Below are positions 15,966 to 25,488 of a DNA stretch of 64,000 nt, one piece after another. Position 1 is the stretch's first letter; every line of letters starts with the position of its first letter. A program made the position numbers and the translations under genes. Origin of the DNA: JBCDHN01 sp965224535. GTDB taxonomy: Bacteria > Verrucomicrobiota > Verrucomicrobiia > Verrucomicrobiales > DEV007. The DNA lies in contig CBDCZR010000025.1 in assembly GCA_965224535.1 (NCBI GenBank), positions 136,764 to 200,763 on the forward strand, read 5' to 3'. The notes under the pieces were generated by a model. That model did no database searches and was not told the DNA's origin. It saw only the letters and a program-made list of their open reading frames with translations.

Positions 15966-17624
15966 ATGAAGCCGGCAAACTTCCTGACGCGACTCCTCTG
16001 CTCCATCGGCACTGCCGCTTGCGCCCTGGCCGGCCCAAAAATCCCCGCCGACGAACATTTTCGCGTCGAAACGCTGGTTTCCGGGCTCAGCGACGCCATG
16101 GAGATTGCTCCCGACCCCTTTGGCCGCGTTTTCATCGCCGAACGAACCGGCGTGCTCAAATTGTTCGACCCCGCCTCGGGCGAAGTCACGACGCTGGACG
16201 TTTTGGACGTCGCCTTGCGCCACGGAGGCGATGCCCGGGAATGCGGGCTGCTGGGCGTAACGCTCGATCCTAACTTTGCCCGAAATTCCTGGATTTACCT
16301 GTTCTACTCCGTGCCTAACGAGCCCAAGCAACGGCTTTCGCGCTTCGATGCCGACGACAGCGGGCTCTACAACGAGACGACCGTGCTGGAGTTCGCCCAC
16401 GACCGGAAAAACCACGTTTGCCACGAAGGCGGCTCGCTGGCGTTTGGGCCCGACGGCAACCTCTACCTATCCACCGGCGACAACACCTGCCCCTTCCAAT
16501 CCGGCGGCTACGCACCCATCGATGAGTCGCCCGGCCGCGGTGAATTCGACGCTCAACGTTCCGCGGCCAACACCAACGACCTGCGCGGGAAAATTCTGCG
16601 AATCAAGCCCCTGCCCGATGGCGGCTACGCGATTCCCGCCGGGAATCTCTTTGCTCCGGGAACGCCGCAAACGCGTCCGGAAATTTTCGCCATGGGTTGC
16701 CGAAATCCCTTCCGCATCTCCATCGACTCGCGTTCCGGCCACGTTTTTTGGGGCGAGGTGGGCCCTGACGCCGGAGCGGACACCAAACGCGGTCCGCGCG
16801 GGTTCGACGAGATTAACCGCGCCACGGCGCCCGGGAATTTCGGCTGGCCTTACTTTGTGGCCGATAACCGGCCCTACGCGGACTATGATTTCGCCAAAAA
16901 GTCGCTTGGCGCCGCTTTTTTGGCCGACCAGCCGGTCAACGACTCGCCCAATTCCACCGGCCGCACCCGCCTTCCGCCCGCCAACACACCCCTCTGGTTC
17001 TACCCCCGCGCCTCGGCCTGCGCCGGCCCCGTTTTCTACCACGACGCCTACCCTGATTCGCCCGGAAAACTGCCCCAAGGGTTGCATGGCCGCCTCATCG
17101 TCTACGATTGGACCAGCGCCTGGCTTCGCCTGCTTGCCATCGATGAGGACGGCAACCTCATCGCCAACGATCCCTGGCTTTCCCGGCATTTTTTCGTCCA
17201 CCCCATCGATGCGGAATTGGGTCGCCACGGTGAGCTTTGGCTGCTGGAATACGGCAGCGCCTGGTACGACGGCGCCGACGGCAAACTCAAGCGCATCACC
17301 TACGCTGAGGAGCCGCTCCCCATCCAGGTTCCCGAAGCCGATCCCCGCATGAGCGGCCTGGACCCCGAGCACCCCGGCAGCCGTCTCATCGCCCAAACCA
17401 CCTGCCTGGCCTGCCACATGACCCAGCAAAAATCGATCGGCCCCACCTACATGGACGTCTCGCAAAAGTACAAGGGCCAACTCGGCGCCCGGGAGCGGCT
17501 CGCCCAGAAAATCCTGCTCGGCGGGGTGGGCAACTGGGGAGAGGTCCCCATGCCGCCGCATCCGCAGCACAACTTCGAGGAAACCCAGCAAATGGTCGAC
17601 GCTATCCTCGACATGGCGAAGTAG
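15966..17624 (+). CDS. PQQ-dependent sugar dehydrogenase with C-terminal cytochrome c
   Basis: About 552 residues from the ATG at 15966, which opens a signal peptide (MKPANFLTRLLCSIGTAACA). The GSDH-type propeller shows EIAPDPFGRVFIAERTG, CGLLGVTLDPNF, HEGGSLAFGPDGNLYLSTGD and MGCRNPFRISID. A C-terminal monohaem domain carries CLACH near residue 480 and an axial Met candidate in EVPMPPHPQHN. Expected to oxidise sugars or alcohols in the periplasm and donate electrons to the respiratory chain. Same broad class as the gene at 11040-13916 but without the CBM9-like module. Confidence 0.88.
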   Translation: MKPANFLTRLLCSIGTAACALAGPKIPADEHFRVETLVSGLSDAMEIAPDPFGRVFIAERTGVLKLFDPASGEVTTLDVLDVALRHGGDARECGLLGVTLDPNFARNSWIYLFYSVPNEPKQRLSRFDADDSGLYNETTVLEFAHDRKNHVCHEGGSLAFGPDGNLYLSTGDNTCPFQSGGYAPIDESPGRGEFDAQRSAANTNDLRGKILRIKPLPDGGYAIPAGNLFAPGTPQTRPEIFAMGCRNPFRISIDSRSGHVFWGEVGPDAGADTKRGPRGFDEINRATAPGNFGWPYFVADNRPYADYDFAKKSLGAAFLADQPVNDSPNSTGRTRLPPANTPLWFYPRASACAGPVFYHDAYPDSPGKLPQGLHGRLIVYDWTSAWLRLLAIDEDGNLIANDPWLSRHFFVHPIDAELGRHGELWLLEYGSAWYDGADGKLKRITYAEEPLPIQVPEADPRMSGLDPEHPGSRLIAQTTCLACHMTQQKSIGPTYMDVSQKYKGQLGARERLAQKILLGGVGNWGEVPMPPHPQHNFEETQQMVDAILDMAK

Positions 17625-17684
17625 TTGGCCTCCTGTCTTCCGCGATCGGTTGACGCCGCCGAGTCCGAACGCTAACCTGTCAGC

Positions 17685-18653
17685 GTGATTCCACCCGTAG
17701 AAACGCCAGTCCAATCCACGCCTCCCATTTCTGAGGACGAGGTGGATTGGGAAAACATCGTCACCGAGGACGACGAGCCCGTGGACAACATCCTATCAAG
17801 CCACCACATGCGTTGCTGGCACGAGCCATTGCGGGACTCGTGGAAACCCGGACGCAAATTCATCTGCAACGCCAACGTCGGCGTGTTTCCTCATCCCATG
17901 GGGCAGCCGCTGGTGCCGGATTTTTTCCTGAGCATGGACGTGGAGACCCCCGCGGACCTGGAATTGAAGGCCAACGACAAGCGAAACCGCTCCTATTTCA
18001 TCAGCGAATACGGCAAACCACCGGATTTGACGATTGAGTTGGTCTCGAACAAAAAAGGCGGCGAATTGACCCAGAAAATCAGCGATTACGCGGCCATGGG
18101 CGTGCGTTACTACGTCGTCTACGACCCCGGCCAATTCATCCAAAAGCAAATTGTCGTTTCTTACGAACTGGTCGGCGGGATTTACCAACTCATGCCTGGC
18201 CCGGATTTTCCCGCTCTTGGTTTGCGATTGGTGGAATGGGAGGGCGAATTCGAAAATTGTTGGCGGAAATGGCTGCGCTGGGCGGACATGGGCGGAAATT
18301 TCATCCCCTTCAGCAAAGAGAGTGTTAGCGCCGAAAAACAGCGGGCGGAAGAGGAAAGGCAGCGCGCGGAAGAGCAACAGCAGCGCGCGGAAGAGCAACA
18401 GCAGCGCGCGGAAGAGCAACAGCAGCGCGCGGAAAAGCAACAGCAACGTGCGGAAGAGCAACAGCAGCGCGCGGAAGAAGAAAAGCGGCGGGCGAAAGAA
18501 CAACAGCAGCGTGCGGAGGAGCAACAACAACACGCGGAAAAGGAAAAACAGCGGGCAGAGGAGGAAAAACAGCGCGCGGAATCCGCCGAACAGCAGCTAG
18601 AAAAACTTGCGGCGAAATTGAAGGCCAAGGGAATCGATCCCGATCAACTCTGA
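17685..18653 (+). CDS. Uma2-family (DUF820) putative endonuclease with coiled-coil tail
   Basis: A 322-residue protein from a GTG start. Residues 35-210 form a PD-(D/E)XK restriction-endonuclease-like Uma2 domain: PLVPDFFLSMDVETP, TIELVSNKKGGE with a Glu/Lys pair, then YVVYDPGQF. From about residue 215 to 310 it becomes a nearly perfect Glu/Gln/Arg coiled coil built of seven-residue AEEQQQR units. Uma2 proteins are frequent and multi-copy in cyanobacteria and PVC bacteria, with no settled biological role. A second family member lies at 49337-49933 without the tail. Confidence 0.75.
   Translation: MIPPVETPVQSTPPISEDEVDWENIVTEDDEPVDNILSSHHMRCWHEPLRDSWKPGRKFICNANVGVFPHPMGQPLVPDFFLSMDVETPADLELKANDKRNRSYFISEYGKPPDLTIELVSNKKGGELTQKISDYAAMGVRYYVVYDPGQFIQKQIVVSYELVGGIYQLMPGPDFPALGLRLVEWEGEFENCWRKWLRWADMGGNFIPFSKESVSAEKQRAEEERQRAEEQQQRAEEQQQRAEEQQQRAEKQQQRAEEQQQRAEEEKRRAKEQQQRAEEQQQHAEKEKQRAEEEKQRAESAEQQLEKLAAKLKAKGIDPDQL
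18339..18590 (+). repeat. 21-bp tandem repeats encoding AEEQQQR heptads
   Basis: About a dozen units related to CAGCGCGCGGAAGAGCAACA(G) follow each other; the first three full units (18360-18422) are identical and later ones diverge. Each unit encodes one heptad, so gain or loss of units changes the coiled-coil length without breaking the frame. Confidence 0.85.
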
Positions 18654-18770
18654 TCCGTGTCCCCGATTTCTCGACCAGCCATACGTTGCGGGGCGCCTTG
18701 ACATAAGGTCCCGATAGGTTCTACCGCCGAAAAATCGGACTTAGCCCACCAAGTCAAAACGCGCCCTAAC

Positions 18771-20069
18771 CTAACTGGGGTCCTCGGGCACTCTCGCGTC
18801 ATGTTCGGGCGAAAATCCGGTGAGGTTGGTGATGATGGTGCGCAGGCTGCGCAAAACGACGCTGTGGCTGTAAAATCGCGCCGCCACCTTGTAGTTGTGA
18901 TCGACCACTTCGCGCCGATAATCGGCGTCGTGCAGCAGCCGGTTGACTTCGTGCACCACGCCGCGGGTGATGAAGCCGTTGATCACCGGAAAGCGAAATC
19001 CCTTCGGCTCGATGTCCTCGATGAAGATGTTGTAGCGGTTGACGAGCACCGGTTTTTTGAAATAAATGGCCTCCAGCAGGGCGTTGCCAAAGCCTTCGTA
19101 AATGCTGGGGTAGGTGACGAGGTCTGCGTGGGGGTACAAATCCCAGAGCGTGTACATTTTTCTCCCCTTGGCGTCTTTTTGGCGAAATTCAGACACCCGT
19201 GCGCCCACCATAACCAGTTGCACGTTCTCTTCGTGCGCCAGTTCCTCGATCATGTTCTGATACTCGTAGCCCTCGTCCCCGGCGTCGTGAGAAACGACCA
19301 GCTTGCACCGCGGATTTTTCAGCAAACTCACCAATTTGATGGCGTGCTCGATGCCTTTGCGCGGGACGATGCGCGTTGGCTGGAGGATGAAGATGTCGTC
19401 TTCGCTCAAACCCAGGTCCGCGCGCAAATTCCGGGCGTAGCGGTCGATTTTTGGTGCTGGTTTTTCGAAATCGAACACATTGGGCAGCAGCGCCGAGCCG
19501 ACCCCCTTGCGCAGGGAAAGCTGTTGCTGAGCAGAGGCGTTAATCACGGTGTGGGCCATGTGCGGCAGCCGGGGCGGGAAGGCCATGTCCAGGTAGTCGT
19601 TCACCGCGCTGACGCTGAATCGCGTGCGCTCCCAGTAAAAATCGTGATGGTGCGCGATGCAGGCCCGGCCGGTCTCCGCCAGATACTCGGTGAGCGCGAT
19701 TCCCAGGGGGATGTGCATGGGGATGGTGAGCGAATTTTCCGCCACAAACACGTCGATGCCGAATTTCGCGCGGAACTCGTAGAGCGTCTCCTTCAGGTAG
19801 CCGGCCATGACCCGGATGCGGCGGCTGACTTCCGGCGCGCGGGTGGTGCGCGACCAAATTTGCTCGTTGATCCAGACGTTTTCCGGATGGCGAAAATGGG
19901 CCTCCGGCACGCACATGGAGATGCCCGGGTCGCGATCGCTCAGGCCCGAGTACCAGTGCGTCACGTGCCGGTCGCCGTCCCAAAGGATGCGGGCCCATTT
20001 TGAGGATTCCAGCGACACTCCATCGGTGCCGGCGAACCGCGTGGAGACGAATCCTAGGTTTAGCGGCAT
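18771..20069 (-). CDS. GT4-type glycosyltransferase
   Basis: A 432-residue GT-B glycosyltransferase. The N-terminal domain has GFVSTRFAGTDGVSLESSKW and an IAHHHDFYWER stretch; the nucleotide-sugar domain has ILQPTRIVPRKGIEHAIKLV and YPSIYEGFGNALLEAIYFKK with the E-x7-E pattern, followed by VLVNRYNIFIEDIEPKGFRF. These features place it in family GT4, close to enzymes making glycosylated glycerates or glycerols as compatible solutes; the acceptor cannot be read from the sequence. ATG at 20069. It is 53 bases downstream of the MFS-PlsC-ligase gene on the same strand and may share its transcript. Confidence 0.8.
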   Translation of the reverse strand: MPLNLGFVSTRFAGTDGVSLESSKWARILWDGDRHVTHWYSGLSDRDPGISMCVPEAHFRHPENVWINEQIWSRTTRAPEVSRRIRVMAGYLKETLYEFRAKFGIDVFVAENSLTIPMHIPLGIALTEYLAETGRACIAHHHDFYWERTRFSVSAVNDYLDMAFPPRLPHMAHTVINASAQQQLSLRKGVGSALLPNVFDFEKPAPKIDRYARNLRADLGLSEDDIFILQPTRIVPRKGIEHAIKLVSLLKNPRCKLVVSHDAGDEGYEYQNMIEELAHEENVQLVMVGARVSEFRQKDAKGRKMYTLWDLYPHADLVTYPSIYEGFGNALLEAIYFKKPVLVNRYNIFIEDIEPKGFRFPVINGFITRGVVHEVNRLLHDADYRREVVDHNYKVAARFYSHSVVLRSLRTIITNLTGFSPEHDARVPEDPS

Positions 20070-20122
20070 AATCCCGGAAAGGTACGCATGATTCGGGCCA
20101 AGTTCACGGGGAAATGCGGGTT

Positions 20123-23100
20123 TCAGCCGTCGGAATCCGCCGTTTTCGGCTCATCAGCCGGTTTTGCGGGTCCGTCCAAGGTCAGGAAGCCATCGCGGTC
20201 GAATTTGCCCCTTTCGCCGGTGGAAATCCAGGTCTCACCGTTCAGTTCGATATGCTCGGCCGCCGCGGGAAACGAGCTGCCGCGCACCACCAGGCTGCCC
20301 TCGTCCCAAAGCTTGCGCTCCTGCGGTTGCCCGCCGGTTGAATCGACGATTCGCGCGCTAATTCCCGGCATAAGCCGGCCTACGGTCCCCTTGCGGTTGC
20401 CTTTTTGCGGCAGGTGCGAGGGAACCATGCTGTTGGGATCCTTCGTGTTCATGCTGACGATCGCGCCCAATTCGTCCGGGGCGAAAATCTCGCAAAATTC
20501 GGCGCCGTGCGCTTCGAGCAGCTCGATTTGGCTCGGTGGCAGGGGATGTTCACGCGGGTTGAGGAAGACCTTGACGCTCTCGCTGACGTCTCCGCCGCCG
20601 GGGCCGATCAGCTCGCTGGTTAGGCGCGGATCGAGCAGGACGATTTGCGGCTGGGTGTCGATGAGGATCGCGCGGATGGGGATGTCCCGCGAACCTAAGC
20701 CGCGGTAGACGGCCTGGCCCCGCTGGATAAGCGGGTGCCACAGGCCCAGGAACAAGGCGCTGGCGTGGTTGAACGTGGTTTCGAGCAAAATCTGGTCGCC
20801 CGGCAAGAACACCAGCGAGCTGTCGATTTGGAAGACGGAGGCGAGCACGTTGCGGTGGCTCAGCGAGACGAAACGGCCGGATTCGGTGACGTAGGCGGCT
20901 GCCTCCGCCTCCAATTCCTGCTGGCGCAGGTTCAAGCGGCGAACGACCCCGAAACTGGGCTCAAAACGCGCCGCAAGCCGCGCGCCGAGCTTCGAAAACG
21001 GGTTGATGGCGGCAATTTCTCCCGACATGTCCAGAAATCCCTCGGGCAGGTCCCCTTGGCCGGCAAAAAGCGCGCGCGAGCTGATGACGCAGCGAATTTC
21101 GTGCTCCGCCAGCAGGGTGTCTCGCCGCGCCGCGTCGGAAACCAATTCCAGCGGCAAATTCACCGGTACGCGCCTGGCCAGCACCAGCGCGACGTTGATG
21201 AGGCCGGTCAGCGCGCCCGCGGGGAGCAAAATTCCGACTCGCCGCCAGTCGTCCGGCCAATCGCGCCTCCAGCGGCCCGCCAAGCTCGATGCCGAGGCCA
21301 AAACCACGGCTCGCGAGAGTTCCCTGCGCCGTTTGCCGATTTCGATGAGGACGTCGCGGTTTTTGCGCCGTTTCAGCCCGCGCACCACGGCCTCGCCCAG
21401 GCTCATTTGCAAATCCCCGCGCTCGGCAAAGGCCTCGGCGGAGAGGTCCTGGATGACGGCGCGCACGTGGGCTCCCTCCACCTCCTCTTGCGGGATCAAA
21501 TCGCCAAAATTGACCGTCACCGGATAGCGCAACCGCTTGGGCACCTTGTAAAAATAGCGAAAGCGCTCGAAGGAAAAAATCGACCCCCAAAGCGAGTCCA
21601 TGTAGACCGGCAGGATGGGTGCATTGGCCTGCCGGGTAATGAGTTCGAACCCTTTTTTCAGCTGGTTCAGCATCCCGGTGCGCGTCAGCATGCCTTCGGG
21701 AAAAATGCAGACCACCGAGCCCTCCTTCACCGCGTCCGCCGTGGTGCGAATGGCCTCCTTGGCGCGAGAGGGGGAAATGGGAATCACGTCAAACATGCGC
21801 AAAAACCACGAAAACGCGCGGAAGTTGAGGAAGTGGCTCTCGATGACGAAACGCACCGGCCGGGGACAAGCGGCGCTGATCAAAAAAGCGTCGACGTAGC
21901 TGACGTGATTGCTGATCATCAACACCCCGCCCTCCTTGGGCACGCGCCGCGTGTTTAGCGGCGTGATGCGGTAAATCATCCGCACGATCCCCAGCACAAT
22001 GAAGCGCAAAAAATGCCGGGGAAGCAGGCGAGTGATGTAAATCCCCACCAGCAGCGACATAACCGCCAAAATCCAAAACTGAACCGCGGAACCCCAACTA
22101 ATTTGGACCTCGATAATCCACTGAAATCCGATCGCCGCCACCCCGGACAGCGAGGTCAGCAGGTTGAGGGCTGATTGAATCCGACCCCGCTTTTCCGGCG
22201 CAGCGCGGTCGATGATGAACGCGTTGAGCGGCACCAGATAAATGCCGGCGGAGAACCCCAGGACGAACATCCCCACGTTAAAGGCGGCGCCGCCAGTTGC
22301 GGTGGTGGCGGCAAGCACCCCACCGGCAAACATCCCCAACGCACCCAACGGCACGAAGGCCAACTCGATGCGTTTTCGCGACACGAGCGCTACGGTCAGG
22401 TTTCCCAGCGCAATTCCGATGCCGACCCACTTCCACATGGAGGTGGTGGCCGACATGGCCCCTTTGCCGTCGGGAAACAGCTCCAGCCCTGCCAGAATCA
22501 GAACCAATTGAACCATCCCGCCGGCAAACCAGAAAAACATGACGCCAAACGCAGCGAGGCGAAGTTCGCGGTCGCCCAGGAGCTCCTTGAGGTAGGTGAA
22601 GTGCCGCAACAGGATGGCCGGGCGAAACGGTTCGGAAGACTGCGCCGGCGTCCGCCTAACCAGCAACATCACCAGAAATGGCGCCGCCGAGGCCATCAGC
22701 AGGACAAGAATGATGATCCACGCCGCTTTCCAGGGATCATCGTAATTTCGCTGCAAACGGTCGAACGCTTCGCCGCCGATGACCGTGCCGATAATGATCG
22801 ACACCATCACCAGCATCTGCATGAGCCCGGTGGCGGTGGCCATCCGGTTGGAGCCGACCAGTTCCTTGGAAATCCCGAATTTCGCCGGCGACAGCAGCGT
22901 GGACTGGGCCGCGAGCACAAAAAAACCGGCCGTCGCCAACCACAGGGCATTGTTTTGCAGACACACCAAAATCCAGACTAAAACGGCGGTTTGCAGGATG
23001 AGGCACCAATAGAGCACCGTGCGCTTGGAAAAGCGGTCCGCCAACCAGCCGGCGATGGGTGCAAACAGCACGAACGGCAGCGAAACCAAAACCGTGCCGA

Positions 23101-23320
23101 TGTGTTTGTAACTCTCCAACGCCGCCGGAACCGCCTCGCCGGCAGTAGTCAACTGACCCATCAAAACCCCGGCCAGGCCAATCAGCATGAACTGGCTGAT
23201 CTTGTCGTTGAAGACGTTGTGCGCCTGAACCACCAGCACCGCCCACATCGACTTCCAACGCGGCTTGAAGTCCGGGGAGTCGATGTCGTTAGGCCTGGAT
23301 TCGTTTTCGGTTTCCGGCAT
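20123..23320 (-). CDS. MFS transporter / PlsC acyltransferase / AMP-ligase-like fusion (LplT-Aas type)
   Basis: About 1065 residues from the ATG at 23320. Residues 30-430 are an LplT-like MFS transporter (NDKISQFMLIGLAGVLMG, LAGWLADRF-like GWLADRFSKRTV). A PlsC domain follows with NHVSYVD (H-x4-D) near residue 468 and FPEGM near 540. The rest resembles an acyl-ACP synthetase domain (YVTESGRFVSLSHRNVLASV, LMPGISARIVDSTGG, STGERGKFDRDGFL), though it is short and lacks a clear STGxTGxPKG P-loop, so ligase activity is doubtful. The arrangement matches the LplT-Aas pathway that imports lyso-phospholipids and re-acylates them at the inner membrane. Confidence 0.85.
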   Translation of the reverse strand: MPETENESRPNDIDSPDFKPRWKSMWAVLVVQAHNVFNDKISQFMLIGLAGVLMGQLTTAGEAVPAALESYKHIGTVLVSLPFVLFAPIAGWLADRFSKRTVLYWCLILQTAVLVWILVCLQNNALWLATAGFFVLAAQSTLLSPAKFGISKELVGSNRMATATGLMQMLVMVSIIIGTVIGGEAFDRLQRNYDDPWKAAWIIILVLLMASAAPFLVMLLVRRTPAQSSEPFRPAILLRHFTYLKELLGDRELRLAAFGVMFFWFAGGMVQLVLILAGLELFPDGKGAMSATTSMWKWVGIGIALGNLTVALVSRKRIELAFVPLGALGMFAGGVLAATTATGGAAFNVGMFVLGFSAGIYLVPLNAFIIDRAAPEKRGRIQSALNLLTSLSGVAAIGFQWIIEVQISWGSAVQFWILAVMSLLVGIYITRLLPRHFLRFIVLGIVRMIYRITPLNTRRVPKEGGVLMISNHVSYVDAFLISAACPRPVRFVIESHFLNFRAFSWFLRMFDVIPISPSRAKEAIRTTADAVKEGSVVCIFPEGMLTRTGMLNQLKKGFELITRQANAPILPVYMDSLWGSIFSFERFRYFYKVPKRLRYPVTVNFGDLIPQEEVEGAHVRAVIQDLSAEAFAERGDLQMSLGEAVVRGLKRRKNRDVLIEIGKRRRELSRAVVLASASSLAGRWRRDWPDDWRRVGILLPAGALTGLINVALVLARRVPVNLPLELVSDAARRDTLLAEHEIRCVISSRALFAGQGDLPEGFLDMSGEIAAINPFSKLGARLAARFEPSFGVVRRLNLRQQELEAEAAAYVTESGRFVSLSHRNVLASVFQIDSSLVFLPGDQILLETTFNHASALFLGLWHPLIQRGQAVYRGLGSRDIPIRAILIDTQPQIVLLDPRLTSELIGPGGGDVSESVKVFLNPREHPLPPSQIELLEAHGAEFCEIFAPDELGAIVSMNTKDPNSMVPSHLPQKGNRKGTVGRLMPGISARIVDSTGGQPQERKLWDEGSLVVRGSSFPAAAEHIELNGETWISTGERGKFDRDGFLTLDGPAKPADEPKTADSDG

Positions 23321-23451
23321 GGCAGGAAGTCTAAGCAAACCAAAACGATCCGCACCACCGAAACTTTCCGCTTTCGGCCCCAGCCTGCCTTAAACATCAA
23401 GGTTGAAGCCGAATTGCCCTGATTTCCGTATGAATGCGCTGCTCCAGGCCC

Positions 23452-23618
23452 CTATCGGGAAGGTTTGAGGTCCTCGAGCAGCTTTTCAGCAAACTTTGGA
23501 AGTCCGGCTAGATTTGGAATTACGCCTTCAACATCCAGCTTTTTGCCTCCTTGTACTCTCTGAGATTTCTCTGCAATTGCAGATATGCGTCCAAACAGGC
23601 CTTCTCGTCAGGGGTCAT
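23452..23618 (-). pseudogene. Small ORF with frameshift, partner of the antitoxin-like gene
   Basis: ATG at 23618 overlaps the upstream stop as ATGA and reads MTPDEKACLDAYLQLQRNLR then EYKEAKSWMLKA before TAA at 23520. In the next frame the sequence continues sensibly as KKLDVEGVIPNLAGLPKFAE and KLLEDLKPSR to TAG at 23452-23454. One base lost in the GAGGCAAAAAG stretch near 23545 would join the halves into about 55 residues. No family recognised. Overlap with the preceding gene suggests a toxin-antitoxin-like pair. Confidence 0.4.
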
Positions 23619-23920
23619 CGAGTCGTTCCCGTGAAGCTACCTTCGTAAAGACCGGCTTCCATCACTTCTACCGTTAGATCTTCCAACGCACTCGAGCGGT
23701 CATCCGGCTGGCGTGAGGTCGCGGTTACCACGGATTTTCCTTCTTGGAGAGTGGTTAGAATTTGTCCCAGATAGGATTGGATTTCGCTGGGAATTTGGAT
23801 CGAGTTTCCTTCAGCGTCTTGGAACGCCGTCTGCGTGGCATTGGAAAGGAAGGCGAGTAGACATTCCAGTTCGTTCGCGTCCAGGTCAGACGGATCGAGT
23901 CGAAGAAGGCCGGTAGTCAT
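23615..23920 (-). CDS. Antitoxin-like protein that appears to have lost its HTH domain
   Basis: About 101 residues from the ATG at 23920 (the frame also opens at a TTG two codons earlier). The part up to FQDAEGNSIQIPSEIQSYLG, LTTLQEGKSVVTATSRQP resembles the N-terminus of excisionase-type antitoxins, which normally continue with LTTQxAADLLGVSRP, a MerR/excisionase helix-turn-helix. Here it jumps straight to DDRSSALEDLTVEVMEAGLY, which looks like the region after the HTH. An in-frame deletion of about 45-50 codons would explain this. Without the HTH it should not bind DNA. Family assignment is inference. Confidence 0.5.
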   Translation of the reverse strand: MTTGLLRLDPSDLDANELECLLAFLSNATQTAFQDAEGNSIQIPSEIQSYLGQILTTLQEGKSVVTATSRQPDDRSSALEDLTVEVMEAGLYEGSFTGTTR

Positions 23921-24086
23921 GGTCAAAAACTAAATGATCTTCCTCAAGTTTCAAGCCTGTCGCCGTGCCTAACTCTCCGAGTGAGAACTGCTATCTGTTG
24001 CGGGTTATCGGTGGGACGCGTTGAAGATTTCGGGCAAAATCCGCCCGCCGCCGACGTGTCTTGGCCAACGCTCCGTCCAATCCACC

Positions 24087-25415
24087 ATGAAACACACCAC
24101 CACCGTCATTTTCCTCCTAATCGCCGGAATGTGGCTCGCACAGGCCCGGCCGAACATCGTTTTCATCCTAACCGATGACATGGGTTACGCCGATGTGGGC
24201 TGTTACGGCGCGCCGGACGCCAAAACGCCGAATTTGGACCGCCTGGCTGCCGAGGGCGTGCGTTTCACCCAGTTTTACGCCAACGGCGCGGAATGCACAC
24301 CGTCGCGAACCGCCATTCTCACCGGCCGTTATCCGCAACGCGCCGGCGGCCTGGAATGTGCCATCGGCACGGGAAATGTGGGCCGCTACGACGACGCAAT
24401 CGCCCTGGCGGAGGCCGGAAATTTGGGTCTGCCCGCGAATCAGGCCGTCCTTGCCCCGGGATTGGCGGCCGCGGGCTACAACAACGCCGTTTTCGGCAAA
24501 TGGCACCTCGGTTACGAGCCGAAATTCAGCCCGCTCGACCAGGGATTCGCCGAATTTCGCGGATTTCTCGGCGGCAACGTCGACTACTTCAACCACCACG
24601 AGCTTTCCGACATCCCCGTCTGCCTGGACGGGCGAAAAACCTGCAAGCGCGAGGGATACATGACCCATCTCATCACCGGCGACGCCGTGGAATTTCTGGA
24701 CCGCCAAACCGGGGAAACGCCGTTTTTCCTCTACCTGCCCTACGGCGCGCCGCACTTCCCGTTTCAGGCGCCGGACGGCCCCACCGACCCCGTTTCGCAG
24801 GAAAACTGGACCACCGGCACGCGCGAAACCTACGTGAAAATGCTGGAGGATCTGGACGCAAACGTGGGCCAAATTTTGGCGAAACTCGACTCCGCCGGGT
24901 TCGCCGCCAACACGCTGGTGGTCTTCGCCAGCGACCACGGCGGCATGAAACCGGCCCTCAACACGCCGTTTCGCGATTTCAAGGGCACGTTGTTCGAGGG
25001 CGGCATCCGCGTCCCCTGCATCGTGCGCTGGCCGGGCAAATTTCACCCCGGCACGGTGTCGGACCGCGTCGGCTGTCTCATGGATCTGGCCACCTCGTTC
25101 CTGCAAGCCGCGGAGGCCCCGCTTCCGCCGAAATTGGACGGCATCGACGTTTTGGCGCACGAACGCACCGAGCGTCTGCAACAGCCGCGCACCCTGTTTT
25201 GGCGCGCAAAACGCGGCGAACGCACCTGGCGCGCCGTTCGCGACGGCGACACGAAAATGGTCTGGAAGGAGGAGGGCGCCGAGCGGGAAAGTTGGCTCTT
25301 CGACCTAAGCCGCGACCCTGCGGAGTCCAAGCCGTTGGACGACGCGCAAGCTGAGGCGCGAATGAGCGCGATGCTGCGCGCCTGGGAAGCCCGGGTTGTT
25401 TCGGCTCGACCGTGA
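24087..25415 (+). CDS. Secreted type I sulfatase
   Basis: About 443 residues from the ATG at 24087, chosen for its signal peptide (MKHTTTVIFLLIAGMWLAQA). The motif FILTDDMGYADVGCYG gives the metal-binding Asp pair, and AECTPSR at residues 68-74 holds the formylglycine cysteine (C70). KWHLG and FASDHGGMK complete the active site. Target sulfated glycan unknown. Followed by convergent small genes. Confidence 0.92.
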   Translation: MKHTTTVIFLLIAGMWLAQARPNIVFILTDDMGYADVGCYGAPDAKTPNLDRLAAEGVRFTQFYANGAECTPSRTAILTGRYPQRAGGLECAIGTGNVGRYDDAIALAEAGNLGLPANQAVLAPGLAAAGYNNAVFGKWHLGYEPKFSPLDQGFAEFRGFLGGNVDYFNHHELSDIPVCLDGRKTCKREGYMTHLITGDAVEFLDRQTGETPFFLYLPYGAPHFPFQAPDGPTDPVSQENWTTGTRETYVKMLEDLDANVGQILAKLDSAGFAANTLVVFASDHGGMKPALNTPFRDFKGTLFEGGIRVPCIVRWPGKFHPGTVSDRVGCLMDLATSFLQAAEAPLPPKLDGIDVLAHERTERLQQPRTLFWRAKRGERTWRAVRDGDTKMVWKEEGAERESWLFDLSRDPAESKPLDDAQAEARMSAMLRAWEARVVSARP

Positions 25416-25488
25416 CCCAACCGAATGAAGCACGGCAAATCGGGAACGACGCCTCTTTGGTCCCTGAGGTCCCTTACGCGTCCCTGAC

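Noticed and set aside
14744..16189. 481-codon minus-strand frame opposite the second bactofilin
   Set aside because: Low-complexity Val/Gly/Ala translation with no motif, and the plus strand carries recognisable zinc ribbons and a bactofilin domain.
18360..18600. CRISPR-like or minisatellite array
   Set aside because: Repeats are in frame, have no spacers and encode a coiled coil.
18698..18727. TTGACA followed by a weak -10 in the 18654-18770 gap
   Set aside because: It points away from any gene start, lying between convergent genes, and the -10 (CTACCG) is poor.
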